Of a stretch of 64,000 bases of DNA, positions 35,040 to 43,526 are shown in pieces (within the stretch, counting starts at the first letter, position 1; the number at the start of each line of letters is the position of its first letter). Position numbers and translations under genes: made by a program. The stretch lies in NCBI RefSeq assembly GCF_004331485.1, contig NZ_SJKD01000001.1:1488001-1552000 (forward strand), given 5' to 3'. The DNA comes from Kribbella capetownensis (GTDB lineage Bacteria; Actinomycetota; Actinomycetes; Propionibacteriales; Kribbellaceae). The notes below the pieces were generated by a model that saw only the letters and a list, made by a program, of their open reading frames with translations, was not told the DNA's origin and ran no database searches.

Positions 35040-36296
35040 GGACTGGTTGGCAGCGATGCCGACGGCAACGGCCCGGACGCCGTCGTGGACGTCGGCGGCG
35101 CGGCCGAGCGGGTCGTTGCCCGGGCCTTTGAAGAGGTCGTCATAGAGCAGGCGATCGCCACCGCCGTGACCGCCGACGCCGCGGGGGATCTCGACCTCGA
35201 CCGCGGGTGCCCAGTGCTTCTGCAGGACCAGCCGCTCGCCGTTGGAGCGCACGTCGCCCGGGATCACCCGGTCCGACGGGTAGCTCGGGTCGATTTGATC
35301 ATCGATCACAGCCGCCCGCTCGATGACCTCGAGCTCGGCGCGGCCCGCGGTGCCGTTGACCGACACCCGATAGCCCTCCCACGGCGAGTGCGCGTTCAGC
35401 GAGTAGCTCAGCCGGGCACCACTCGCGTACTCCGCGATCACCGCCATGTTGTCCTCGATCGTGATCCCCGGACCGAACACGTCCTGGTCGCGCAGGTACC
35501 CGTCGTACTGCTCGCTCTCCAGGTACAGCTGCCGGTTGATCTCGTCGGTGCGCAGATCCAGCAACCACGGATCGTTGGCCGAACCCTCGATCGTGCCCCG
35601 CGCAGGTCGTTGCCCAAGGCCACGTGCTGCCGCGTTGTCCGCGCCGTAGAAGAACAGGCCGCCGGAGGCGTACACCTTGGTCGGCTTCGACGCGATCCAC
35701 CAGTTCACCAGGTCGAAGTGGTGGGAGGCCTTGTGCACCATCAGGCCGCCGGAGTTCTTCTTCTCGCGGTGCCAGCGGCGGAAGTAGTCCGCGCCGTGCC
35801 GGGTGTCGAGCACCCACTGGAACTCGACGCTGGTGACGGTGCCGATCTCGCCGTCCGCGATCACCTGCCGCAGCGCGCTGTTCCGCGGCGAGTAGCGGTA
35901 GTTGAAGGTGACGACCACGGACTTGCCGGACTCGTTCATCGCGGCGACGATCTGCCGGGTGCCGTCCGCGTCGATGGTCAGCGGCTTCTCCACGATCACG
36001 TCGGCGCCGGCACGCAGGATCCGGGACACGACCGCTGCGTGCGTGTAGTCGGGGCTCGTCACGACGACCCGGTCGACCGACTGCTCCTTGATCATCCGCT
36101 CGAGATCGTCGGCGCCGTACTGCGGCAGCTCGGGACCACCGAGCTCCTTGACGTACCGCTCGTGGAAGGCGAGGCGGCCCTGGTTCGGGTCGAGCAGGGC
36201 GACCAGCCGCGCCTCCTCGGGGTGGTCCTGGAAGATCGCGCGGACATACGCCCGCGCTCGCGACCCGGTTCCGGCGACTGCATAACGTCTGGGCAC
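34983..36296 (-). CDS. Gfo/Idh/MocA family oxidoreductase
   Basis: The 437-residue protein has an N-terminal Rossmann fold (RRYAVAGTGSRARAYVRAI), the conserved DVIVEKPLTID lysine box near residue 100 and a family C-terminal domain with MVHKASHHFDLVNWW, which carries the putative catalytic histidine. These enzymes oxidise sugars or inositols with NAD. It is longer than the usual 330-390 residues. It is divergent from the LacI gene, suggesting a sugar-responsive pair. Confidence 0.88.
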   Translation of the reverse strand: MPRRYAVAGTGSRARAYVRAIFQDHPEEARLVALLDPNQGRLAFHERYVKELGGPELPQYGADDLERMIKEQSVDRVVVTSPDYTHAAVVSRILRAGADVIVEKPLTIDADGTRQIVAAMNESGKSVVVTFNYRYSPRNSALRQVIADGEIGTVTSVEFQWVLDTRHGADYFRRWHREKKNSGGLMVHKASHHFDLVNWWIASKPTKVYASGGLFFYGADNAAARGLGQRPARGTIEGSANDPWLLDLRTDEINRQLYLESEQYDGYLRDQDVFGPGITIEDNMAVIAEYASGARLSYSLNAHSPWEGYRVSVNGTAGRAELEVIERAAVIDDQIDPSYPSDRVIPGDVRSNGERLVLQKHWAPAVEVEIPRGVGGHGGGDRLLYDDLFKGPGNDPLGRAADVHDGVRAVAVGIAANQSLATGQPVVIADLELGGWV

Positions 36297-36306
36297 GGCG
36301 GACCCT

Positions 36307-36344
36307 TTCTACTCGTGTAGAACAGCACGCTAGCAAGCGTTTTC
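36307..36344. promoter_or_regulatory. operator region of the LacI regulator
   Basis: Two sites are seen. TTCTAC-TCGT-GTAGAA at 36307-36322 is a perfect inverted repeat. GCAAGCGTTTTC at 36333-36344 is a LacI-like half-palindrome with CG at its centre (four of six flanking positions symmetric). They lie in the 78 bases between the divergent Gfo/Idh/MocA and LacI genes. Confidence 0.6.
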
Positions 36345-36374
36345 CAGACCGGTCAACCGTCGTACTATCGGCAC

Positions 36375-37355
36375 ATGCCGAAGGCCACCCCAGTCACCCG
36401 GAACGACGTGGCGCAGTACGCCGGGGTCAGCACCGCCGTGGTCAGCTATGTGGTGAACGAAGGTCCGCGCCGGGTCGCGCCGGAGACCCGGGAGCGCGTC
36501 CTCGAGGCGATCCGCGTGCTCGGCTACCGGCCGAACGCGACCGCCCGGGCGCTGCGGATGGGTACGACGCGCACGTTCGGACTGATCACGCCGGATGGCG
36601 GGAACCCGTTGTTCGCCGAGCTCGCCAAGGCGATCGACAAGGAGGCGTCGGCCCGCGGGTACGTCGTACTGCAGACCAGCGCCGACGGTGATCCGGTGAC
36701 TGAGCAGGCGAAGATCGCCGAACTGCTGATCCGGCAGGTGAGCGGTTTGCTGCTGGTCGCACCAACCGAGGACCCGGACCTGACCGAGGTCGGCATCCCC
36801 GTGATCGCCATCAACCGCGTGTTGCCGACTGTGAGTTCGGTCCGGCCGCAGTACCGCGCGGGTGCGCGGGCCGGCGTCAAGCATCTGATCGAGCACGGCC
36901 ATCGCACGATCGGGCTGGTGATCGGCGGTCGCGGCACGGGCGGTCGGGCGCCGGAGCGTGAGCTTGGCTGGCGGGATGCACTTCGGCAGGCAGGGCTCGA
37001 GGACGGTCCGACCGCGCGGGCCAGGTTCAGTCGGCAGGGCGGATACGACGCCGGCAAAGAGTTGCTAGCGGCAACGAAAAGACCGACCGCGATCTTCGCC
37101 AGCTCGGACCTGCAAGCAGTTGGCGTACTCCGGGCGATCCACGAAGCCGGCCTCAGAGTCCCCGACGACATAGCGGTCCTGGCCTTCGACGGCACAGCCG
37201 AAACCGAATACAGCTGGCCACCCCTGACCGTCGTACGCCAACCCCTGGACCGGATGGCCCGAGAGGCCGTCAGCCGCCTCATAGACGGCGAGGACGCCGT
37301 CCAGTCCCTCACCTACCCGACCGACCTGATCCTCCGCAAATCCTGCGGCTGCTAG
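36375..37355 (+). CDS. LacI-family transcriptional regulator
   Basis: The 326-residue protein has a LacI helix-turn-helix and hinge (TRNDVAQYAGVSTAVVSYVV through GYRPNATARALR) and a periplasmic-binding-like effector domain with LVAPTED and FASSDLQAVGVLRAI. It should repress the divergent oxidoreductase gene and itself, released by a sugar-like ligand. It overlaps the 3' end of the Lrp gene by four bases. Confidence 0.9.
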   Translation: MPKATPVTRNDVAQYAGVSTAVVSYVVNEGPRRVAPETRERVLEAIRVLGYRPNATARALRMGTTRTFGLITPDGGNPLFAELAKAIDKEASARGYVVLQTSADGDPVTEQAKIAELLIRQVSGLLLVAPTEDPDLTEVGIPVIAINRVLPTVSSVRPQYRAGARAGVKHLIEHGHRTIGLVIGGRGTGGRAPERELGWRDALRQAGLEDGPTARARFSRQGGYDAGKELLAATKRPTAIFASSDLQAVGVLRAIHEAGLRVPDDIAVLAFDGTAETEYSWPPLTVVRQPLDRMAREAVSRLIDGEDAVQSLTYPTDLILRKSCGC

Positions 37356-37840
37356 AGCGTGCCGAGGTCTTCGAAGATCAGGGCTGTTCGGGTGGCCAGG
37401 ACTTCGGGGATGGCTTGGAGCTTTTCCAGGACCACTCGGCGGAGGCCTTCGTTGTCGGCAGCTCGGACCAGGAGGATGGCGTCGAAGTCGCCGCCGACGA
37501 GGGCCATGTGTTTGATCTCGGGGATGGCCTGGAGTTGTTCTCGCAGGGTTCGCCAGGAGCTTTGGCGGAGACTGAGAGTGACGTACGCCGAGGTCGCGAG
37601 GCCGAGTTTCAGCGGGTCGACCGTGACGGTGAAACCGGTGATCACGCCGGTCGCGGTGAGCCGCTCGACCCGCGCGTAGGCGTTCGCGCGGGAGATGTGG
37701 ACCTGGTCCGCGAGGGCCCGGATCGACAGCCGTCCGTCCTGCCCGAGCGCCTCGACGATCTGCCGGTCGACCTCGTCCAGCGCCGGGGCGACGACCATCT
37801 GTCCAGGACCGGCCCGGTGGACCATCACGTCGTCGGACAT
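37352..37840 (-). CDS. Lrp/AsnC-family transcriptional regulator
   Basis: The 162-residue protein has the AsnC helix-turn-helix (DEVDRQIVEALGQDGRLSIR and HISRANAYARVERL) and a RAM ligand domain (LALVGG-type segment KHMALVGGDFDAILLV). AAGGAG stands before ATG. It is divergent from the 2-oxoacid dehydrogenase operon and is the likely regulator (BkdR-like) of that operon, responding to a branched-chain amino acid. Confidence 0.9.
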   Translation of the reverse strand: MSDDVMVHRAGPGQMVVAPALDEVDRQIVEALGQDGRLSIRALADQVHISRANAYARVERLTATGVITGFTVTVDPLKLGLATSAYVTLSLRQSSWRTLREQLQAIPEIKHMALVGGDFDAILLVRAADNEGLRRVVLEKLQAIPEVLATRTALIFEDLGTL

Positions 37841-37958
37841 CGTGCTCCTTCGTACGGCTGGATCGGACCAAACGTCTCGTGATTCTTCCAGGTCTGGATC
37901 CGAATGGCCAGAAGTACGACGATGAGGCCACCGTCCGTCTCCTGCGCATGGAGGGTCA

Positions 37959-39047
37959 ATGACGACCGTCGAGGAGCGTTTGCTCCCCTCCGCTGAACCC
38001 GTCCGGTTGATCGACCAGGACGGCGTACAGCACGACCACCCGTCGTACCAGCTTCCTCACCGGGAGGCCTTGGTCGGCGGCTACACAGAGTTGATCAAGG
38101 GCCGCCGGTTCAACGACCAGGCGAGTGCTCTGGTTCGGCAGGGCCGGCTCGCGGTCTACCCGTCCTCGCACGGTCAGGAGGCCTGTCAGGTCGCCGCGAC
38201 GATGGTGCTGCGCGATGGCGACTGGTTGTTCCCGACCTACCGTGACTGCGTTTCGATCGTGAGCCGCGGCGTCGACCCGATCGAGACGCTGACGCTGCTC
38301 CGCGGCGACTGGCACTCGGGGTACGACCCGTACGCGCGCAACGTCGCGCCGCAGTCCACCCCGCTCGCGACGCAGCTCACCCACGCGGTCGGCGTCGCGC
38401 ACGCGGCCCGGCTGAAGGGCGAGGACACGGTGGTGATGGCACTCTGCGGCGACGGCGCCACCAGCGAGGGCGACTTCCACGAGGCGCTGAACTTCGCCGC
38501 CGTCTTCCACGCACCGGTCGTCTTCTTCATCCAGAACAACGAGTACGCGATCTCCGTGCCACTCGCGCGGCAGACTGTCGCGCCGTCGCTGGCTCACAAG
38601 GGCATCGGGTACGGCGTCCCCGGCGAACGGGCCGACGGCAACGACCTGGCCGGACTGCTCGCCGTCCTCGGCCAAGCCGTCAAGAAGGCACGCGAAGGTG
38701 AAGGACCGCAGCTCGTCGAGGCGCACACGTACCGGGTGCAGGCGCACACCAACGCCGACGACGCGACCCGGTACCGCGAGGACGACGAGGTCACGCCCTG
38801 GCTGGAGCGCGACCCGATCAAGCGGCTCGAGACCTACCTCAACGAGCAGGGGTGGCTCGACGACACGGTGCGGGAGCACGCGGAGGCGATGGCGGACCAG
38901 GTCGGGACGCAGTTGCGCGACGGACTGATGCCGGAGCCCGAAGTGGACCCGTGGGAACTGTTCGCGCACCTCTACACCGAGCAGACCCAGCAGCTGCGCG
39001 AGCAGGCGGCGTTCCTGCGCGACGAGCTGGCGCGAGAGGAGGTCTGA
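37959..39047 (+). CDS. 2-oxoacid dehydrogenase E1 component, alpha subunit
   Basis: The 362-residue protein has the TPP motif LCGDGATSEGDFHEALNFA ... NNEYAIS near residues 160-200 and the lipoyl-facing phosphorylation-loop region HTYRVQAHTNADDAT. It decarboxylates a 2-oxo acid together with the beta subunit. The Lrp neighbour and family resemblance favour branched-chain 2-oxo acids over pyruvate. It starts the operon; the beta gene follows after three bases. Confidence 0.9.
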   Translation: MTTVEERLLPSAEPVRLIDQDGVQHDHPSYQLPHREALVGGYTELIKGRRFNDQASALVRQGRLAVYPSSHGQEACQVAATMVLRDGDWLFPTYRDCVSIVSRGVDPIETLTLLRGDWHSGYDPYARNVAPQSTPLATQLTHAVGVAHAARLKGEDTVVMALCGDGATSEGDFHEALNFAAVFHAPVVFFIQNNEYAISVPLARQTVAPSLAHKGIGYGVPGERADGNDLAGLLAVLGQAVKKAREGEGPQLVEAHTYRVQAHTNADDATRYREDDEVTPWLERDPIKRLETYLNEQGWLDDTVREHAEAMADQVGTQLRDGLMPEPEVDPWELFAHLYTEQTQQLREQAAFLRDELAREEV

Positions 39048-39050
39048 GCA

Positions 39051-40037
39051 ATGACCCATATGAAGATCTCCATGGCGCAGGCCCTCAACCAGGCTCTGCG
39101 CGACGCGATGAAGGCCGACGACACCGTGCTGATGTTCGGTGAGGACGTCGGCGCACTCGGCGGCGTCTTCCGGATCACCGATGGGCTGACCGAGGAGTTC
39201 GGCGAGGATCGTTGCTTCGACACCCCATTGGCCGAGTCCGGCATCGTCGGGATGGCGGTCGGGCTCGCGATGAACGGGATGAGGCCGGTCGTCGAGATGC
39301 AGTTCGACGCGTTCGGCTACCCGGCGTTCGAGCAGATCGTCTCGCACGTCGCCAAGATGCGGAACCGGACCCGCGGCAAGATCACCCTGCCGATGGTGAT
39401 CCGGATGCCGTACGCCGGTGGGATCGGTGGCGTCGAGCACCACTGCGACTCGTCGGAGAGCTACTACGCGCACACCCCTGGGCTGACCGTCGTCGCGCCG
39501 GCAACGGTTGCGGACGCCTATACGTTGTTGCGCAGGGCAATCGAACTGCCGGACCCGGTCGTGTTCATGGAGCCGAAGAAGCTCTACTGGGCCAAGGAGG
39601 AGATCGACCTCACCGAGGGCCAGCCGGGGATCGGCACGGCCGTCGTACGGCGGGAAGGCGCGGACGCGACGCTGATCGCGTACGGGCCGACGGTGCCGGT
39701 CGCGCTGGAGGCGGCCGAGGTCGTGGCGGCCGAAGGGCGGCAGCTGTCCGTGGTGGACCTGCGGTCGATCGTGCCGTTCGACGACGAGACGGTGTGCGCG
39801 GCGGTACGGCGTACCGGGCGGGCTGTCGTGGTCGCGGAGGCCAGTGGGTTCGCCAGTGTGTCCTCGGAGATCGTTGCCCGTGTCACCGAACGGTGCTTCC
39901 ACTCGCTGGCCGCACCGATCCGGCGCGTGACCGGGTTCGACATTCCGTATCCGCCGCCGAAGCTGGAGAAGTACCAGCTGCCCGGCGTGGACCGGATCCT
40001 CGACGCGGTGGACGACCTGCAGTGGGAGGACTCGTGA
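39051..40037 (+). CDS. 2-oxoacid dehydrogenase E1 component, beta subunit
   Basis: The 328-residue protein has typical E1 beta blocks: MFGEDVGALGGVFRITDGL, DTPLAESGIVGMAVGLAMNG, and LVSHVAKMRNRT-like IVSHVAKMRNRTRGK, with a transketolase C-terminal domain. It forms the alpha2-beta2 E1 enzyme with the upstream product. The stop overlaps the E2 GTG by four bases (GTGA). Confidence 0.92.
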   Translation: MTHMKISMAQALNQALRDAMKADDTVLMFGEDVGALGGVFRITDGLTEEFGEDRCFDTPLAESGIVGMAVGLAMNGMRPVVEMQFDAFGYPAFEQIVSHVAKMRNRTRGKITLPMVIRMPYAGGIGGVEHHCDSSESYYAHTPGLTVVAPATVADAYTLLRRAIELPDPVVFMEPKKLYWAKEEIDLTEGQPGIGTAVVRREGADATLIAYGPTVPVALEAAEVVAAEGRQLSVVDLRSIVPFDDETVCAAVRRTGRAVVVAEASGFASVSSEIVARVTERCFHSLAAPIRRVTGFDIPYPPPKLEKYQLPGVDRILDAVDDLQWEDS

Positions 40038-41425
40038 ACACCTTCCTGCTTCCCGATCTCGGTGAGGGCCTGACCGAGGCGGAGATCGTCCGCTGGCTGG
40101 TGAAGGTCGGCGATGTCGTCACCGTCGACGCCCCGGTCGCGGAGGTCGAGACCGCCAAGTCCATCGTCGAACTCCCGTCCCCGTACGCCGGCGTCGTCGA
40201 AGAACTCCACGGCGACCCCGGCACCACCATCCCCGTCGGCAAACCCCTCATCACCATCGGAGCGGTCAGCCCATCGGCCGATGCGCAGCCCGCGGCCCCT
40301 GCTGGGAACAGCCGGCAGGACGAGGGCGCACGGTCCGAGGTGGCAGGGGAGGCGTACCGGCAGGAAGAGCGTGCCGGGTCGGGCAGTGTGCTTGTCGGTT
40401 ACGGCACGGGTGCCGGCACCGGCTCAGGTCGGCGCCGCAAGCCCCGCCCCCACCTCCAGCCGGCGCGCAGCTCCGTTACGTCGGCGAAGGTGCCGGCGCC
40501 CGCGGCGTTGACCAAGGCGGCTCCGGACGCGGGTAGTGCGCGGCGGGTGCCGTTGGTGATCTCGCCGCTGGTGCGGCGGATCGCGCGGGACGCTGAGGTG
40601 GATCTCAAGACGTTGACCGGTTCCGGGCCGGACGGGTTGATCGTTCGCCGGGATGTCGAGCAGGCGATCGCGCAACGGTTCGAGCAGACCCCGACCCCCC
40701 AGGTCGAGGACGTGAGCTCGCAGACCGGGTTGCCCGAGCTACGGCGGATCCCCATGAGCGGGTTCCGGAAGGTTGTGGCGGCGACACTGACCAGGAGCCG
40801 CGCGGAGATCCCCGAGGCGACGACCTGGGTGGATGTAGATGCGACCGCTCTGATCGAGCTGCGAGAGTCGTTGCGCTCGGCAAAGGATTCCGGGCCGGGT
40901 CTGTTGGCATTGATGGCGCGGTTCACGGTGGCCGGCCTGCAGCGTTACCCGGAGCTGAACGGCTTCGTCGACACCGAGCGCGAGGAGCTCGTCCAGTACG
41001 ACGGCATCAACCTCGGCCTGGCCGCCCAGACCGATCGCGGTCTCGTCGTACCGGCCGTGGCGAACGCGCACACGATGACGACGCGCGCCCTGGACGGCGA
41101 GATCCGCCGACTGACCGAATCCGCGCGCACCGGCCGGCTCACACCGTACGAGCTCGGTTGCGGGACCTTCACGCTGAACAACTACGGCAGCTTCGGCGTC
41201 GACGGCAGCGCGGCGATCATCAACCACCCGCAGGTCGCGATCCTCGGCGTCGGCCGGATCATCGACCGTCCGTGGGTGGTCGACGGCCAGATCGCGATCC
41301 GCAAGCTGACCCAACTGTCGCTCGTGTTCGACCACCGAGTCTGCGACGGCGGCACCGCGGCCGCGTTCCTCCGATTCGTCGCCGACGCCTTCGAGAACCC
41401 AGCGTCAGCCTTTGCCGACCTCTAG
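40034..41425 (+). CDS. 2-oxoacid dehydrogenase E2, dihydrolipoyl acyltransferase
   Basis: The 463-residue protein has one lipoyl domain (lysine in ETAKSIVE near residue 42), a flexible linker, a peripheral-subunit-binding domain (ISPLVRRIARDAEVDLKTL) near 180 and a catalytic domain with the His434 motif DHRVCDGG. The E3 dehydrogenase gene is not in the window and is presumably shared. The GTG start overlaps E1 beta; the longer open frame upstream is not coding. Confidence 0.92.
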   Translation: MNTFLLPDLGEGLTEAEIVRWLVKVGDVVTVDAPVAEVETAKSIVELPSPYAGVVEELHGDPGTTIPVGKPLITIGAVSPSADAQPAAPAGNSRQDEGARSEVAGEAYRQEERAGSGSVLVGYGTGAGTGSGRRRKPRPHLQPARSSVTSAKVPAPAALTKAAPDAGSARRVPLVISPLVRRIARDAEVDLKTLTGSGPDGLIVRRDVEQAIAQRFEQTPTPQVEDVSSQTGLPELRRIPMSGFRKVVAATLTRSRAEIPEATTWVDVDATALIELRESLRSAKDSGPGLLALMARFTVAGLQRYPELNGFVDTEREELVQYDGINLGLAAQTDRGLVVPAVANAHTMTTRALDGEIRRLTESARTGRLTPYELGCGTFTLNNYGSFGVDGSAAIINHPQVAILGVGRIIDRPWVVDGQIAIRKLTQLSLVFDHRVCDGGTAAAFLRFVADAFENPASAFADL

Positions 41426-41434
41426 CTGCGCCCC

Positions 41435-41508
41435 CGGCCGTGAACAGGATCTGGAGACAGCGGACACGGCACGACCTGTTCACAGCCACCACAAGGTGTT
41501 CACGGCCG
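41435..41508. terminator. competing inverted repeats after the E2 gene
   Basis: CGGCCGTGAACA (41435-41446) pairs perfectly with TGTTCACGGCCG (41497-41508). The overlapping GTGAACAGG (41440-41448) can instead pair with CCTGTTCAC (41475-41483). The two pairings exclude each other. The simplest reading is a terminator after the operon; regulation is possible. Confidence 0.6.
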
Positions 41509-41589
41509 CGGGTCCTGGCCGAGTGCGCCTCCGTCCGATCGCTCAAGCCGAAGCCCACGACTCGTAAGAAGAAGCCGGCGAGCTGAGTT

Positions 41590-42294
41590 TCAGGAGAGCT
41601 GCCGCGGCCGCAGTCCGACCAGGATGACCCGCAGCCCCGAGGTGAAACGTGCCTCCGGCCCCGCCAGGTTCTCGCGGTTCAAGTACGCCGCGAGACTCGC
41701 CGCGCCCACGCCCAGCTGCTCGCCCGCCTCGGACGCCCAGTCCGGTTCGCTGAGGCCGCTGCGCCGTACGACGGCCGACCACGCGGCGTCCGTGACGGCG
41801 GACCCGATCAGGTAGTGGAAGATCGCCGACACGGCCGAGTCCAGATGAACACCCTTGAACCCGGCCGCCCGCAGGATCGCGAGCACCTGATCCGCCAGCG
41901 CCTGGTAGTTCGGCCCGAGCCCCGCATGCGACGCCAGCAGTTGCGGCGCCCAGGGATGAATCCACAGCGCCTCATACGCCGCTCGCACCACCACTGTCAC
42001 CTGGTCGCGCCAGTCGCCGTCGCCGGGCGGGACCAGCGCGTCGCCCAGCACCTGGTCGACGGCGAGCTCGAGCAGGTCGTTCTTGTTGGCGATCCGCCAG
42101 TACAGCGCCGAGGTCGCGGCCGTGCCGACCTCCGCCGCCACCCGCCGCATCGAGAACAGGTCCAGCCCGTCCCGGTCCAGCACCTTGATCGACGTACGCA
42201 CGATGTCGTCCCGGCTCAGCGGCGACTTGGTCGCGTCCGGCTCGGTCCGCAACCACACCGATCCGAGCACCGTCTTCTGATCTGCTTCGCGCAC
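41590..42294 (-). CDS. TetR-family transcriptional regulator
   Basis: The 234-residue protein has a TetR helix-turn-helix (SRDDIVRTSIKVLDRDGLDLF, then ATSALYWRIANKNDLL) and a TetR_C ligand domain. It is divergent from the surface-protein gene at 42485 and lies 164 bases from the E2 gene. The ligand is unknown. Confidence 0.88.
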   Translation of the reverse strand: MREADQKTVLGSVWLRTEPDATKSPLSRDDIVRTSIKVLDRDGLDLFSMRRVAAEVGTAATSALYWRIANKNDLLELAVDQVLGDALVPPGDGDWRDQVTVVVRAAYEALWIHPWAPQLLASHAGLGPNYQALADQVLAILRAAGFKGVHLDSAVSAIFHYLIGSAVTDAAWSAVVRRSGLSEPDWASEAGEQLGVGAASLAAYLNRENLAGPEARFTSGLRVILVGLRPRQLS

Positions 42295-42301
42295 GAAAAC
42301 A

Positions 42302-42320
42302 GTGTCTCACGGACTGACAC
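42302..42320. promoter_or_regulatory. putative TetR operator
   Basis: GTGTC-n9-GACAC is an inverted repeat 8 bases before the TetR start and upstream of the divergent surface-protein gene. It is a modest but well-placed site. Confidence 0.5.
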
Positions 42321-42484
42321 GATGTTTTTGCGTTAGATCGCGATGAGATTCCTTGCGCGCGAGAACAGGTGAGGACCAGAATTCCGGGGTTCCCGGGGCC
42401 GCCCGGGGATGGCTCCGGGGGGAGCGACGACGAAGCCGCCGGTCGGTCCGGCCGCGGTCTCAGAGCATTGGGTGGGGAAGACTT

Positions 42485-43525
42485 GTGAACGACGCATCCT
42501 CGGACGCGCGCGTGAAATCGAAGAGCTCTCGAGTGGTTGCGCTGCTCGGTGGGGCAGGCGCCGTGGCGCTGGTCCTGGGTGGTGTGACGCTGGTCCTGGC
42601 TCCGTCCGCGTCGGCCAACGGCGACATTATCGACGGCACCCCGGCCTGCATCGACGTGATCCCGGACTCGACCGAGATCGCGTTCGACGGGGACGACGAC
42701 ACGCCGCCGGCTCCCGGCGAGAAGACCGTGGACGGCGTGACGGTGACCTGGACCGCGACCACGCTCCAGCAGGACGACCCGGAGCACCCCGGTGACCAGA
42801 CCGGTGGCACGGTGGTCGACTTCACCGCGACGGGCGGCACGGTGCGCGGCGTACTTGTCAACGTCAAGACCGACGGCGCCGATCCAGCCAGCTTCGGATA
42901 CGCGGCGGGCTTCTTCGACTACCGGCCGGCCGGAGTCACCTCCGGGACCGGCGTGCACGCGCCGGTTCGGTCGGCCACCGGAAAGTACTACACCATCGGT
43001 CACCTGCGCTTCTGCGTGGTGAAGACGACGACCACGCCGACGCCGCCGGTGACGCCGAGCGACACCCCGTCGCAGACGCCTAGCGAGACTCCTTCGGAAA
43101 CCCCGAGCGAGACGCCGTCCGAGACTCCTTCTGAAACCCCGTCGGAGACCCCGTCCGAGACGCCGTCGGAAACTCCCTCCGAGACGCCGTCGGAAACTCC
43201 CTCCGAGACGCCGTCGGAGACCCCGAGCGAGACGCCGACCGCATCGCCGAGCGACACCCCGAGTACGACCCCGTCCGACAGCCCGAGCGCGACGCCGTCC
43301 GACTCGCCGTCGGTCGTGCCGACGGACAGCCCGACCAGCACCTCGACTTCGCCGGTCGCGGTTCCGACCGAGGTCGACGCCGGACAGTCCGGTGGGCTCA
43401 AGCTCACCTCGGCGATCACCGGTCATCAGAGCGCGTGGGGCCTCGGCCTGATCATGCTCGGTGGTGTGCTCGTGTTCGCCGGCATCCTGAAGTCACGGCA
43501 GAACCGCGGTCAGCACGCTGCCTGA
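42485..43525 (+). CDS. surface protein with 13 PSET repeats
   Basis: The 346-residue protein starts at GTG and has an N-terminal membrane segment (19-40, ends SASANGD), a folded domain of about 145 residues with two cysteines, a long Pro/Ser/Thr/Glu stalk with 13 exact PSET units, further PSDTP-type units, a C-terminal membrane segment and a short basic tail. It looks like a stalked surface protein. The expected sortase motif LPxTG (or LAxTG) is not seen before the C-terminal segment. It ends one base before the sortase start. Confidence 0.8.
   Translation: MNDASSDARVKSKSSRVVALLGGAGAVALVLGGVTLVLAPSASANGDIIDGTPACIDVIPDSTEIAFDGDDDTPPAPGEKTVDGVTVTWTATTLQQDDPEHPGDQTGGTVVDFTATGGTVRGVLVNVKTDGADPASFGYAAGFFDYRPAGVTSGTGVHAPVRSATGKYYTIGHLRFCVVKTTTTPTPPVTPSDTPSQTPSETPSETPSETPSETPSETPSETPSETPSETPSETPSETPSETPSETPSETPTASPSDTPSTTPSDSPSATPSDSPSVVPTDSPTSTSTSPVAVPTEVDAGQSGGLKLTSAITGHQSAWGLGLIMLGGVLVFAGILKSRQNRGQHAA
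43079..43234 (+). repeat. 13 tandem 12-bp units encoding PSET
   Basis: Each unit encodes Pro-Ser-Glu-Thr, but the codons vary from unit to unit (for example CCG/CCT/CCC and GAG/GAA). This shows selection for the peptide repeat rather than a recent DNA expansion. It forms the stalk of the surface protein. Confidence 0.9.
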
Positions 43526-43526
43526 C

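Noticed and set aside
37841-37958. Lrp binding palindrome TCTGG-n10-CCAGA
   Set aside because: The symmetry is weak and the sequence is not clearly better than chance, although an Lrp site is expected in this gap.
41440-41586. 48-codon basic frame ending at 41586
   Set aside because: It overlaps the inverted repeats after E2, has no ribosome site and no family resemblance.
42321-42484. Riboswitch in the leader of the surface-protein gene
   Set aside because: The leader is GC-rich with possible stems, but I could not match a c-di-AMP or other known riboswitch consensus.
43079-43234. CRISPR or DNA tandem repeat
   Set aside because: The 12-bp units vary in codons and lie in frame inside a gene; no spacers or cas genes.
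43000-43419. Minus-strand frame with repeated GVSEGVSDG
   Set aside because: It is the antisense of the PSET repeat; codon bias and context support the plus-strand gene.
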